DNA from: an uncultured Ruminococcus sp.
GTDB taxonomy: Bacteria; Bacillota; Clostridia; Oscillospirales; Ruminococcaceae
Direction: 5' to 3'
Length of the DNA stretch: 64,000 nucleotides
NCBI GenBank assembly: GCA_900543145.1
Contig: UQPZ01000003.1
Location: 62,001 to 126,000 of the forward strand
This document shows, piece after piece, positions 42,901 through 51,312 of the stretch. Position 1 is the stretch's first letter. The number at the start of each line of letters is the position of its first letter. The position numbers and the translations under genes were made by a program. A model generated the notes under the pieces. It was not told where the DNA came from and did not search any database. It saw only the letters and a program-made list of their open reading frames with translations.

Positions 42901-43333
42901 GCTTTTCCGCAGCTGCCCGCAGATCGGCAGGAGCTATTCCCGACTGGATAAGCTCGCTCACAAGAGTAATAACCTCTCCGATAAACGTACCCTTATCAAG
43001 CGCTTTTTTATAAAAACGGACACTGCGGCTTTCCTTTAATCTTCTTACCGCTTTATACATTGTTATAATTCTGGCGTTTTCATTTGCGTTTTCTTTCGAG
43101 CCTGCGCCGTACTCCCTGCTTATCAATTCAGAAAGTCGGTTAAAACCGGCAGTTTTTATCCTGTTGAACAATTCCGCTCCCATAAGCTCATACAGCTTTT
43201 TATCATATTCAAACGAAAACTGGTCGGGAACTATTACCAGTACGTTTTTGCCGCCAATACACGCCGACTTTATTTCTTCGCAGAAACGCCGTTCACGGCT
43301 GCTGTGAACGGCTCCGTTTATAAACCTCAGCAT
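39917..43333 (-). CDS. addB: ATP-dependent nuclease subunit B
   Basis: About 1138 aa. The N-terminal helicase-like domain is degenerate, as usual for AddB, and the C-terminal nuclease has R-I-I-D-Y-K-T-G. The 4Fe-4S cysteines are visible: one in D-F-Y-N-C-P-F-S-F-F-C and three in P-C-S-Y-C-D-Y-W-G-I-C near the end. It binds AddA and recognises Chi-like sites. The start is uncertain: GTG 43342 has its AAGG only 2 nt away, so ATG 43333 is preferred. A promoter (43391-43419) lies upstream. Confidence 0.94.
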   Translation of the reverse strand: MLRFINGAVHSSRERRFCEEIKSACIGGKNVLVIVPDQFSFEYDKKLYELMGAELFNRIKTAGFNRLSELISREYGAGSKENANENARIITMYKAVRRLKESRSVRFYKKALDKGTFIGEVITLVSELIQSGIAPADLRAAAEKLDGSVSSKLFDLSSLYEYYLEELSAAGLKDALTSMGECVRLAQANGYFKETEVFLDSFSSFSQDEYRLIGCMLSQADSVCVSLVISDKENLSADQTPFAQTIRTRERLRRTASDLNIPVSEISESDLDYSVSALEHINRRLYCISPPKADSSDGVRVLSAADIYEETEFVCAEISRLVREEGYRYKDIAVAARNLEDISPVLEGTMERYDIPYFIDKRRSVEQSALVIYLKSIFSCVLTSEYKTENILRYIKSPLCPLFDYDVCDLENYCIKWNVRGSMWLEKFTACGKDSEPSERIDQTRRKIIEPLEKFKSSCENACAKEICTALFELLDEIKLSEEIYSVVKRAVGSSNDTELELGRASKQVWLSVLSAVQSVYEQMGNEKLTLRRFYEIFRLMLSQMTVSAPPQKTDSVRCAGAERSRLSDVKALFIIEANDGVFPADAKTDGLLTEREKRQLEDAGVDLNTGVISSLEDERLTVYQTAAMPSDKLYVLFSESDSQGGLKNPSVLVKMTVNMFKDMKMEKIQNISPDFFCTSYKTAYYKYLEKSKDRTAEIVSVGESLKTSDLYSQKLDFVKESASNKAHKLTSETAEQLFFSNDLNISATRITDFYNCPFSFFCKYGLKLYPPQRVAFNNLYRGNLIHRCLERIMSVEKDGKRLFNDEFVSFSEETVKQKIHEEFERYCTEEMGGEYGKNARFRQEMKRLESSAYNMIRLIQTELSQSMFRPAAFEFDLTKENGESILKLTLEKGYSVNIRGSIDRADIYEAPDGRRYLRIIDYKTGSTAFDIAELYSGLNLQMMIYLLAVTQSVNELNPDGRLEPSAVMYNHLKDCPAELSPADAEEADKLEDLIFEVRARKYRPDGIMVDDENAVGALNKSYGGAFTLFSFNKDGSISPRGKTPVAAEWFAALEKFALNKVCGLADRLFEGDIKADPVCKGEGRSAKIPCSYCDYWGICGNASPKNPRRITKNDIHKLESELENILENGKGGEKAWR

Positions 43334-43390
43334 CGAAGCCACCGCCTTACTGTGTTAGTAAAATCCGTTCGGATACTTTTTCTCATTATT

Positions 43391-43419
43391 ATGGTAACAC
43401 ACAACGGCAGGGTTGTCAA
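43391..43419 (-). promoter_or_regulatory. Promoter of addBA
   Basis: Minus strand: TTGACA (43414-43419), 17-nt spacer, TACCAT (43391-43396). The -35 box is perfect and the -10 box weaker. Confidence 0.6.
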
Positions 43420-43506
43420 CTTAAAGCTTTTACTTGGTGTACAAAAAAGCGTACAGTTAAACAGCCAGCGTCCTGAAACGGCACCAAAAGGCTCGGCTGT
43501 AATATA

Positions 43507-43761
43507 TTATCCAAATATACGTTTGAAAATCTCGGCTATTTTAAAGGAGTATTCTGTTTTTACACCCTTTTCTTCAATTCTTACCCTTTCATCAGTATCA
43601 CCTTTACGTTCTACGCTTACGCCGATAATAAACTGAGGAAACAGCAATGACATATTCTGCGCTTTCAGCTCCCGGCAGTCTGAGAAGGAAGCAAACACCA
43701 CTGCCGACGCGATTCCTGCGCATAAAGCTCTTCCGAATTTTGAAACTGTTTTTTCTGTCAT
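43507..43761 (-). CDS. Small protein with N-terminal signal-like segment, unknown
   Basis: An 84-aa ORF with a basic start and a hydrophobic segment (about residues 10-27: A-L-C-A-G-I-A-S-A-V-V-F-A-S-F). A mixed beta/charged part follows (I-I-G-V-S-V-E-R-K-G-D), then a helical end. The GGAGG RBS at 8-nt spacing is good, but it forms part of the 3' arm of the metH terminator hairpin, so translation from read-through RNA may be restrained. I recognise no family. It could be a real small exported protein or a chance ORF. Confidence 0.5.
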   Translation of the reverse strand: MTEKTVSKFGRALCAGIASAVVFASFSDCRELKAQNMSLLFPQFIIGVSVERKGDTDERVRIEEKGVKTEYSFKIAEIFKRIFG

Positions 43762-43765
43762 AATA

Positions 43766-43811
43766 AAAGCCTCCGTAAATTAAGTATCGTAACTTAATTC
43801 TTGGAGGCTTT
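43766..43811 (-). terminator. Terminator of metH operon, containing an RBS
   Basis: Outer arms AAAGCCTCC (43766-43774) and GGAGGCTTT (43803-43811); inner arms AATTAAGT and ACTTAATT; 6-nt loop. The minus strand runs on into TTTTATT. GGAGG of the next gene is in the 3' arm. Confidence 0.75.
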
Positions 43812-43839
43812 ATATGAGTTTATTCAGTCTATATTAAAT

Positions 43840-46200
43840 TTATCCCAGTACCCTTTTGGCAATATCGCAGGATTCCTTTGCGTCCCTTGCGTAGTAGTCT
43901 GCCCCGATCTTTTGTGCATAGTCAGCTGTAAGCACCGCTCCGCCTACCATTATCTTGCAGTCTACGTTTTTTTCTCTCAGAAGTCTTATCGTTTTCTCCA
44001 TGCTCGGCAATGTAGTAGTCATAAGCGCAGACAGACCTACAAGGTGAACGTCGTTCTCAACCGCACAGTCAACTACCAGCTGACAGTCTACGTCCTTGCC
44101 CAGATCTATAACGTCATAGCCGTAATTTTCAAGCAGTACCTTTACGATATTCTTGCCTATATCATGAATATCCCCTTTGACCGTAGCAACAATTATCTTA
44201 CCCTTAGACTCACTTTTTTCTCCCGATTCCGCAAGGTGTTTCTTTATTACCTCAAAACAGGACTGCGCCGCTCCTGCAGACTGGATAAGCTGCGGCAGGA
44301 ATATCCTGCCGGATTCAAAATCCGCTCCCGTCTTGTCAAGCGCAGGAATAAGCATATTATTTACTATATCCATTGCGTCAGTACTTTCAAGCAGACGCTC
44401 GGTTATTTTTGCGCCCTCGGCTTTCAGACCGTTTTCAATAGCATGATCAAGGCTTATCTCTGGAACATTCTGCTGAGAGGGTTTTATCTCAGTCTTCTGA
44501 ACTCCATACTGAGCAATGAAATCAACAGAGTTCTTATCTATATCGGCAAGCAGCTTATATGCTCTTACCGTCTGCATCATTGATCCTATATTCGGATTGA
44601 TAATCGGCAGATCAAGTCCTTTGGTAAGAGCCATCATTAGAAAGTTATGATTTACGATCTCTCTGGCAGGAAGTCCGAAGCTTATATTTGAAACTCCGAG
44701 AACCGTTTTGCAGCCCAATTCATTCTTTACACGCTCTAGAGCATTTAAAGTTTCAAGTACCCCAGCCTGTTCTGCCGAAGCTGTAAGGGTAAGACAGTCT
44801 ATATATACGTCCTCACGTCGTATTCCCATGCTTTCAGCCCGTTTTACTATTCTTTCAGCTATCTCAAAACGCTTTTGAGCAGATTTCGGTATTCCGTTTT
44901 CGTCAAGACAAAGTCCGACAACGCAGGCGCCGTATTTCTTTACCAGAGGCAGAACAGACTGCAAAGATCTCTCTTCACCGTTGACCGAATTGACAATAGG
45001 CTTTCCGTTATAAACTCTCAGTCCGGCTTCAAGTACCTCCGGATCAGTAGAATCAAGCTGAAGCGGAGCTTCCGCAACGCCCTGCAGAGCCTTTACCGCT
45101 TTTATCATCATATCCTTTTCATCAATTCCAGGCAGGCCTACGTTAACGTCAAGAATATCTGCACCAGCATGAAGCTGTTCTATTCCCTGACCGAGAATAT
45201 GATCCATATCCCCGGCAAGCAGCGCTTCCTTGAAGCGTTTTTTCCCTGTAGGATTGATCCTTTCGCCTATAACTCTCGGCTGATCTATAATAACGGTATT
45301 TGCGGCACTGCAGCAGGCAGGAGGAATATCGCTCTGGACCGATATATACTTTTCCTTTGAAACTGCATTTCTGAGCGCTTTTATATAATCGGGCGAAGTT
45401 CCGCAGCAGCCTCCGAAAATCTTTACACCGAGGGGAACAAGCCTTTTCATAAGCTCGGCAAACTCTTCCGGTTCAATACTGTATTCGTTTGTTACAGGAT
45501 CGGGCAGACCGGCGTTTGGTTTAACGACCACGGGAAGACTAGTCCACGAGCAAAGCTCCTTGACTAACGGGTATAGTTCCTTAGGCCCCAGCGAGCAGTT
45601 GACACCTATTGCGTCCGCTCCCAGTCCCTCCAGCGTTAAAGCCATAGAGCTTATACTGCAGCCAGTAAAGGTACGCATATTTTCTTCAAAGGTCATAGTG
45701 CAGATAACAGGCTTATCGCTGTTTTCCTTTGCAGCAAGCAGAGCCGCTTTCAGCTCGTAAAGATCGGTCATAGTTTCAAAAACGATAACGTCGCAGCCGC
45801 TTCCGGCAATAACCGCCTCCCTGAAAATATCATAGGCTTCTTCAAAGGACAAAGTTCCCGTCGGCTCAAGAAGCTGACCTATAGGTCCTATATCAAGAGC
45901 AATAAGAACGTTTTTTTCCCCGCGCGCCGCCTTTGCGTTTTCAACAGCGGCTTCTATAATTTCTGAAACGCCGAAGCCGCAGCCTGCAAGCTTACAGCGG
46001 TTTGCACCGAAGGTATTAGCGTAGATAATATCCGCGCCGGCTTCGATATACTGCTTATGAATATCTTTAAGCCACTCTGGCTTTTCAATATTCAGAACCT
46101 CGGGAATACCTCCCATTTCAAGTCCCCTAGCCTGAAGCACAGTACCCATTGCCCCGTCAAGGTACACAAATTCATTTTTAAGAAGCGTTTTAAAATCCAC
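43840..46200 (-). CDS. metH: Cobalamin-dependent methionine synthase, catalytic part
   Basis: About 786 aa covering three of the four MetH modules: homocysteine methyltransferase (about residues 1-290; zinc Cys pair in F-G-G-C-C-G-T-S), pterin-binding domain (about 305-570; I-G-E-R-I-N-P-T-G-K), and cap plus B12-binding Rossmann domain (about 590-786; D-I-H-D-I-G-K-N with the lower-ligand His, then G-L-S-A-L). The AdoMet reactivation domain is absent here and encoded by the gene just upstream. I favour GTG 46200 (AAAGGG 8 nt upstream) over the in-frame GTG 46209. The product makes methionine from homocysteine and methyl-folate. Confidence 0.94.
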   Translation of the reverse strand: MDFKTLLKNEFVYLDGAMGTVLQARGLEMGGIPEVLNIEKPEWLKDIHKQYIEAGADIIYANTFGANRCKLAGCGFGVSEIIEAAVENAKAARGEKNVLIALDIGPIGQLLEPTGTLSFEEAYDIFREAVIAGSGCDVIVFETMTDLYELKAALLAAKENSDKPVICTMTFEENMRTFTGCSISSMALTLEGLGADAIGVNCSLGPKELYPLVKELCSWTSLPVVVKPNAGLPDPVTNEYSIEPEEFAELMKRLVPLGVKIFGGCCGTSPDYIKALRNAVSKEKYISVQSDIPPACCSAANTVIIDQPRVIGERINPTGKKRFKEALLAGDMDHILGQGIEQLHAGADILDVNVGLPGIDEKDMMIKAVKALQGVAEAPLQLDSTDPEVLEAGLRVYNGKPIVNSVNGEERSLQSVLPLVKKYGACVVGLCLDENGIPKSAQKRFEIAERIVKRAESMGIRREDVYIDCLTLTASAEQAGVLETLNALERVKNELGCKTVLGVSNISFGLPAREIVNHNFLMMALTKGLDLPIINPNIGSMMQTVRAYKLLADIDKNSVDFIAQYGVQKTEIKPSQQNVPEISLDHAIENGLKAEGAKITERLLESTDAMDIVNNMLIPALDKTGADFESGRIFLPQLIQSAGAAQSCFEVIKKHLAESGEKSESKGKIIVATVKGDIHDIGKNIVKVLLENYGYDVIDLGKDVDCQLVVDCAVENDVHLVGLSALMTTTLPSMEKTIRLLREKNVDCKIMVGGAVLTADYAQKIGADYYARDAKESCDIAKRVLG

Positions 46201-46861
46201 AGTGTTCACCCTTTCTTCTGTATACGCATTTCTCCCTTATATTGCAGGTAACGCAGCCGCGCCTGCCCTTAGGTATTTCATGATCCGATATTCCCATTAC
46301 CGCAGTTACCGATTTCCGCGGTGTCAATATCATGCTTTCGGTTGTATTTAATCCTATTCTCTTCGGTGCATTAAGAACTTCGAGAAAATTACGCTGAATA
46401 TCTATCGGAAAATCTCCGTAACCGGGGGAAAACCTCCATGTAAAAAAGCAGTTTTTAACAGAAGCCTTTATCTCTTCCTCGGCTATATCGCATACCTGCT
46501 CTACAGCGGCGCTTGCCAGACAATCTGTAATTACGGCTTTTGTCATATCCACAGCCTCAAGCTGCCTTATAAGCCTGTCCGCACCCGAGGACAGCGTAAC
46601 GCACATAAGCGCACACCTGCCGCATTTTTCAAGATGAGCTTCTATGTCCTTTCCTTTAAGCGAAAGCAGAGTTCCGTCAGCAAAAATACTGCCGCCTTCA
46701 CGTCTCAGGTCAAACACCCTGTAGATATAAGCGGGGGATATGCATTCCAGCAGCCTTTTTTCACATTCGTCCAGCAGACTGCGTATTCTTTCATCCGGTT
46801 CATGGCTTCCGTAGCCGAGGTATCTCAGAGCTTCGGCTTTATTAAGAGCGGTCAATTTCAT
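46190..46861 (-). CDS. Stand-alone methionine synthase reactivation domain
   Basis: A 223-aa protein matching the MetH activation (AdoMet-binding) domain: R-F-S-P-G-Y-G-D-F-P-I near residues 143-153, then M-I-L-T-P-R-K-S-V-T-A-V-M-G-I and the closing R-R-G-C-V-T-C. In E. coli this is the C-terminal domain of one polypeptide; here it is separate and overlaps metH by 11 nt, so the two are surely made together. It should re-methylate oxidised cobalamin using SAM. The GGGAG RBS has 10-nt spacing. A promoter is at 46914-46942. Confidence 0.9.
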   Translation of the reverse strand: MKLTALNKAEALRYLGYGSHEPDERIRSLLDECEKRLLECISPAYIYRVFDLRREGGSIFADGTLLSLKGKDIEAHLEKCGRCALMCVTLSSGADRLIRQLEAVDMTKAVITDCLASAAVEQVCDIAEEEIKASVKNCFFTWRFSPGYGDFPIDIQRNFLEVLNAPKRIGLNTTESMILTPRKSVTAVMGISDHEIPKGRRGCVTCNIREKCVYRRKGEHCGF

Positions 46862-46913
46862 AATATTTATGCTCCCTCAGGGGCTTCCTCCATTCAATAA
46901 GGCTGTCGTGCCA

Positions 46914-46942
46914 ATTATACCATATAATTATTGGTTTTTCAA
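46914..46942 (-). promoter_or_regulatory. Sigma-A promoter of the methionine synthase operon
   Basis: Minus strand: TTGAAA (46937-46942), 17-nt spacer, TATAAT (46914-46919). The ~45-nt leader is too short for a cobalamin or SAM riboswitch. Confidence 0.7.
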
Positions 46943-46986
46943 GCTGAAATTAATCATCGTTTTACCTGCGGCGCGGAAGATCTTTT

Positions 46987-48012
46987 TCAGAGCCGATGAA
47001 ACAAATACAAAGAAAAAATATTGAAGTCTCCGTCCGACCTGAGATTTATATATCCGCCCTGCTTAACGGCGATCTCTCTTGCAAGATACAGTCCTATACC
47101 TATTCCCTCCTTTGAACCGGCGTTTCCTCCTCTGTAAAATCGGCTGAATATTTTAGCCTGCTCGGATTCCGGAATTTTATCTCCGCTGTTCTTTACCTCT
47201 ACTTCGGCGAACATACCCAGCTTTCTTACCGAAACATAAATTTTTCCTCTCTCGTCTGAATACTTTACGGCATTGTCCAGAAGATTAAAAACCGCTTCAG
47301 CAGTCCAGTTGCGGTCGTGGCTGATAATTATACGGCTTTCCTCGCTAAAAACAATTTCCCTGCCGTTTTTGACAGCTTTTGCATATACGTCCTTAACTGC
47401 CTTCAATACCGTTTCGTTAAGGCTCTGCTCCTTCATAGCCAGACGGATAAGACCGATTTCAAGACGGGATATCTTTATCATGCTTTCCGAAAGAAAATTA
47501 AGCCTGTCTACCGAAATACGGATAATATCTGTATATTCCCTGCGCTTCTGTTCGTCAAGTCCTTCGTCGGAAAGAAAATCAGTGTACATTTTCAGATTGG
47601 CTATAGGCGCTTTCAGCTGATGCGATATATCCGATACCAAGGCTTTTATGCTTTCCTGTTCTGCCTTTGAATCTTCATTTTTCTTTTTCAGTATCCTTAC
47701 AAGCTTTATTATTTTGCTCTGAAGCTTTGAAACCGCCGTATCCTCATTATCGGGGAAGATTTCTCTTTCCTGAAGTTCTGCAAGACAGTCGGCAAGCCTT
47801 GAAAAATCCGCCGCAGTTTCGGTTATAAACCTGTCGTCCAGCCTTAATATATAAAGCATGACCAATATAAGCACAGCTTCTCCTGCCAGCGAGCAGAGCG
47901 CAGCGCTCCAGCTTCCGCACAGCAGGTAAACGGCTGCCGAAAAAGCTGCTGAGGAAAGTACCGATACTGCCGCAGCGCAGCTGCGTTTCCTTTTATAATA
48001 CCTTGTTCTCAT
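46987..48012 (-). CDS. Sensor histidine kinase
   Basis: A 341-aa kinase with two N-terminal membrane helices (about residues 10-55) and almost no loop between them, so it is of the intramembrane-sensing type. A HAMP-less linker leads to the H-box (S-D-I-S-H-Q-L-K-A-P-I-A-N-L), N-box (N-L-L-D-N-A-V-K-Y-S) and G-box (G-I-G-I-G-L-Y-L-A). The gene follows the response regulator directly; ATG 48012 has a GGTGA just upstream that includes the regulator's stop region. The adjacent ABC transporter suggests a bacitracin/peptide-sensing (Bce-like) module. Confidence 0.9.
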   Translation of the reverse strand: MRTRYYKRKRSCAAAVSVLSSAAFSAAVYLLCGSWSAALCSLAGEAVLILVMLYILRLDDRFITETAADFSRLADCLAELQEREIFPDNEDTAVSKLQSKIIKLVRILKKKNEDSKAEQESIKALVSDISHQLKAPIANLKMYTDFLSDEGLDEQKRREYTDIIRISVDRLNFLSESMIKISRLEIGLIRLAMKEQSLNETVLKAVKDVYAKAVKNGREIVFSEESRIIISHDRNWTAEAVFNLLDNAVKYSDERGKIYVSVRKLGMFAEVEVKNSGDKIPESEQAKIFSRFYRGGNAGSKEGIGIGLYLAREIAVKQGGYINLRSDGDFNIFSLYLFHRL

Positions 48013-48013
48013 T

Positions 48014-48688
48014 TCATTCACCAAACGTATAGCCGATACCAAATACCGTAATTATATATTTCGGATTTCTTGAATCCTCCCTGAGCTTGCTTCTCAGCCG
48101 CTTTATATGAACGCTTAGAGTATTTTCATCGATAAAATCGCCGTCAATATCCCAGACCCTTTCAAACAGCGTATTTCTAGTAAGCACCTGACCTTTATTC
48201 TTTATAAGGACCTCCAAAAGCTTGTATTCCGTTGCCGAAAGCTTTACTGGCTCTGACTCCACGAAAACATTCATTTTTCCGAAATCGACTGTCAGACCCT
48301 TATATGTGAAAATATCCTTGCTCTCCCCCGAGGCGCTTCTTCTCAGTACCGCCTTTATCCGCTGTAGAAGAACCTCTACTGAAAAAGGCTTGGAAATATA
48401 ATCGTCGCAGCCTGATCTGAAACCCTCTATCATATCCTCGTCGGTATCGTTGGCAGTAAGAAATATGATCGGGATATCCGATTTCTCTCTTATTTTGCAG
48501 CACAGCTCAAGTCCGCTTCCGTCAGGGAGATTTATGTCAAGTATTATAAGACTGAAGCCGTTATTCAGAGCCTTTTCAGCCTCGCCGCAGGAAAATACCG
48601 AAACAGCCTTTAAGCCGTTCTTTTCAAGAAAATACTTTATACCTCCGTTAATTACCGGATCGTCCTCAGCAATAAGTACCGACTTCAT
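48014..48688 (-). CDS. OmpR-family response regulator
   Basis: A 224-aa regulator: receiver with A-E-D-D, phospho-acceptor Asp51 in I-I-L-D-I-N-L-P-D-G-S-G, and Lys in S-K-P-F; a winged-helix DNA-binding domain (about residues 128-224) with E-Y-K-L-L-E-V-L and V-H-I-K-R-L-R-S-K-L-R. ATG 48688 has GGAGG 7 nt upstream; the frame is open further upstream without an RBS. It is paired with the histidine kinase immediately downstream and has its own promoter at 48733-48761. It likely controls the ABC exporter genes encoded next to it. Confidence 0.94.
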   Translation of the reverse strand: MKSVLIAEDDPVINGGIKYFLEKNGLKAVSVFSCGEAEKALNNGFSLIILDINLPDGSGLELCCKIREKSDIPIIFLTANDTDEDMIEGFRSGCDDYISKPFSVEVLLQRIKAVLRRSASGESKDIFTYKGLTVDFGKMNVFVESEPVKLSATEYKLLEVLIKNKGQVLTRNTLFERVWDIDGDFIDENTLSVHIKRLRSKLREDSRNPKYIITVFGIGYTFGE

Positions 48689-48732
48689 AAATAAACCTCC
48701 TCCTGAAATCAATGTATATTTTGCTTTTATTT

Positions 48733-48761
48733 ATTATAGCATAAAATATATTGCCGGTAAA
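48733..48761 (-). promoter_or_regulatory. Promoter of the two-component system
   Basis: Minus strand: TTTACC (48756-48761), 17-nt spacer, TATAAT (48733-48738). The -35 box overlaps the tail of the ABC operon terminator. Confidence 0.6.
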
Positions 48762-48767
48762 GAAAAA

Positions 48768-48792
48768 CGGGCATACTTTTTTCGTATGCCCG
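48768..48792 (-). terminator. Terminator of the ABC exporter operon
   Basis: A perfect 9-bp stem CGGGCATAC (48768-48776) / GTATGCCCG (48784-48792) with a T-run on the minus strand. It separates the ABC genes from the two-component genes. Confidence 0.85.
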
Positions 48793-48798
48793 AAAGGA

Positions 48799-51312
48799 TT
48801 AGTCTTCTGTCCTCAGCCGCTCTGTTATGCTGCTTTTTGAAATGCTTCTGTAAACAGCCGCCGGAACAGTAACACAGATAAGCATTATTGCCGCCGATAT
48901 AGCAAGCATAAGCGTCCACGGAAAACTGAATACAGCATAATCCGCCGCACTCTGAGCAAACATTCCCACAAGGTACATTATACCGCTGCCTGCCGTAAAG
49001 ATAAGAAGAATAGTTATAGCTCCGTAATATACTCCTTCAAGCATAAGCATTTTTCCTACCTGCTTCTTTGTCATTCCTACGCTTTCAAGAACTGCAAGCT
49101 CTTTTCTTCTGGTAAAAACCCCCGTCAGCATAACGTTTATAAAGTTAATTATACCTATAAGGATCAGAACCATTGAAATACCGCTGGTAAGCACATTAAG
49201 CGACGTCATTGAAGTTTTAAAATCCGAGATCATTTCTGATTTTATCTCTGTTCTGACAACTACCGGATTATTGTCGGTAAGTTCTTTTATCTGTGCCGCG
49301 GCGCTTCCCTGAGCGTCCTCTCTGCAATTCGCAATTATAACGTCTATATCCGCTTTGTCAGTCAAACGGTCTATTACGTTCTGGGAAACTATCATACAGC
49401 TCGGTGCGGCAAGATCCGCCCAGTAATAGCCTATATTCAAACCGAAATCAGATTTTTGTGAAATTACAGATCCGACTTCAATATCCGCCTTATTGCCGGT
49501 TTCCGAGTCGGTAAGAGTAATGGTTTTACCTAAAAGGCTATCCCCGTCGCCGTCGTTTCTGACCATTCCGATAAGCGCCGCCTCTCCGCTCTCGAATTTT
49601 TCAATATCCATTTTATTTTTTGCCTTTTTATTGTATTCACTTATCATTCTGGAGCTTACTCCGATAACGGGAACGGAATATTTTACATCTCCGTTTTCAT
49701 ACTGCTTAAGCACTGCTTCGACATTCTTCTCATCGGTCATTTTAATAGCCTTGTCAATGAACGGCTTATAAAGCTCACGGTCAAATTCCAGATCCGCAGA
49801 AGTCGAACGGTTAGTTTCAAACATTGTTATACCGTTTATGCCTGAAATTTTCTCCGCCAGTCTTTCAGATGTTTCCAAAGCGTCGGGTTCGTCGCTGTGA
49901 CAGTAAACAGTAAAATCGTTAGGAAGATAATACTCAACATAATTTTCAAGCTTCATACTTCCAGTAAAAGCATTTACGGCCAGAAAAGCCATAGTTCCCA
50001 TAAAAAGAGAAGCAAATACGAGAACAGCTCTTTTTCTTTCACGGAACACGTTTCTAAAAGACATTCTGTATATCTTTCCACCGGCTGCCGAGCTTCTTGC
50101 TTTCTTCCTGATGCGGTCGGACACTCCGCTGTATTTCAATGCCTCAACAGGCGATACGCGGCTTGCAAGCTTCGCAGGCTTGCGGCAGCTTACGGCTACG
50201 GTAACTATTCCGAAAATTATCGTTACCGCATAGATAAGGGGATCAAAGCTTATGTCCGTAGGCATTGTTCCCGTGTTCATTCCTCCGCCGAACATTTTAA
50301 GAGCATACGGGACCGCTGCAAAAGAAACCGCCGTTCCTATCGCGATACCTAAAGGAATTCCTATAACGGAAAGCCTGAACGCCTGCATTCTTACGATCTT
50401 CTTTATCTGCAGCGGAGATGTTCCTATGGTTTTCAGCATACCGTAGAACCTAATATCCTTTGTTACAGAGATAAACATAACGTTATAGATCAGCAGATAA
50501 CCGCTTAGTACGATAATTAATCCTATCAATCCTATCATAGCGGCGATTATAAGGGAATTTGAGCCGGATTCCTCCTGCAGATCAAATGCAGCTTCAAACT
50601 CCTGTCCGCCGTTTAAGGAAACGTTATGCTCAAGCTCCTCCAGCAGCTTCGACTGACTGCCTGGCTTTGATGACATTGAAAGCCTGCCGTTTTTTTCGAC
50701 AGTCAGTCCCTGACTGTCCGCATATGCTTTGGAAACCAAAGCCTGATATCCGCTTCCGAAATTCTGATAATCCTTGAACCAGCCTGAAAGTACAAAATCC
50801 GCTTTACTTCCGCCGCTGAGCTGCATATGGATATTCATGCCTTTTTCGGGAGCCTGTATACCCAGCGCCTTCATAGCCGACGCGGAGAGCATTATCTCGT
50901 TTTCCTTTACAGGATAGCTTCCGTTTATATCGCTTATTGCCGGAGTGTAATTTTTATTAAATTCCGTTTCGTCAAAATAATCTACGGTGACCGATAGATC
51001 GTCTTCATTTTCCGCACTTATTTCTCCCGCATGGATCTGTACTCCTGCCGCGTTTAGATGATCTGCCTTCTTGACCTGATCTATCTGGACATCAGTGGGA
51101 TTTTCAAGAAATACCGAAGACTTACTGCCCTGCTGCCTTATAAGCATTGTATTCATATTTTTCCCAAGACTGAAGCCTATACTGAAAACCGCAGTAAACA
51201 TAAACGTTGTAAGTACGATAGCAAGCACAGCAAAAATATTTCTGGCGCGGTTATGTTTCATTGAACGCCTGCTTATTCTTTTAACGGCGGCTTGGTTATT
51301 GTTCCTGAGCAT
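48799..51312 (-). CDS. ABC transporter permease, duplicated FtsX type
   Basis: An 837-aa permease. An N-terminal helix (about residues 27-50) and an outside domain (55-250) are followed by three helices (about 255-380; M-L-K-T-I-G-T-S-P-L-Q-I-K, the FtsX motif), a middle helix (about 430-450), a second outside domain (455-695) and three final helices (about 700-825; L-A-V-L-E-S-V-G-M-T-K-K-Q-V-G again). This two-fold FtsX design is typical of peptide or lipid exporters made with a separate ATPase. The ATG directly follows the ATPase stop (TAA-ATG). Confidence 0.9.
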   Translation of the reverse strand: MLRNNNQAAVKRISRRSMKHNRARNIFAVLAIVLTTFMFTAVFSIGFSLGKNMNTMLIRQQGSKSSVFLENPTDVQIDQVKKADHLNAAGVQIHAGEISAENEDDLSVTVDYFDETEFNKNYTPAISDINGSYPVKENEIMLSASAMKALGIQAPEKGMNIHMQLSGGSKADFVLSGWFKDYQNFGSGYQALVSKAYADSQGLTVEKNGRLSMSSKPGSQSKLLEELEHNVSLNGGQEFEAAFDLQEESGSNSLIIAAMIGLIGLIIVLSGYLLIYNVMFISVTKDIRFYGMLKTIGTSPLQIKKIVRMQAFRLSVIGIPLGIAIGTAVSFAAVPYALKMFGGGMNTGTMPTDISFDPLIYAVTIIFGIVTVAVSCRKPAKLASRVSPVEALKYSGVSDRIRKKARSSAAGGKIYRMSFRNVFRERKRAVLVFASLFMGTMAFLAVNAFTGSMKLENYVEYYLPNDFTVYCHSDEPDALETSERLAEKISGINGITMFETNRSTSADLEFDRELYKPFIDKAIKMTDEKNVEAVLKQYENGDVKYSVPVIGVSSRMISEYNKKAKNKMDIEKFESGEAALIGMVRNDGDGDSLLGKTITLTDSETGNKADIEVGSVISQKSDFGLNIGYYWADLAAPSCMIVSQNVIDRLTDKADIDVIIANCREDAQGSAAAQIKELTDNNPVVVRTEIKSEMISDFKTSMTSLNVLTSGISMVLILIGIINFINVMLTGVFTRRKELAVLESVGMTKKQVGKMLMLEGVYYGAITILLIFTAGSGIMYLVGMFAQSAADYAVFSFPWTLMLAISAAIMLICVTVPAAVYRSISKSSITERLRTED

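Noticed and set aside
46862..46986. Cobalamin or SAM riboswitch before the metH operon
   Set aside because: The promoter at 46914-46942 leaves only ~45 nt of leader and no conserved box is visible.
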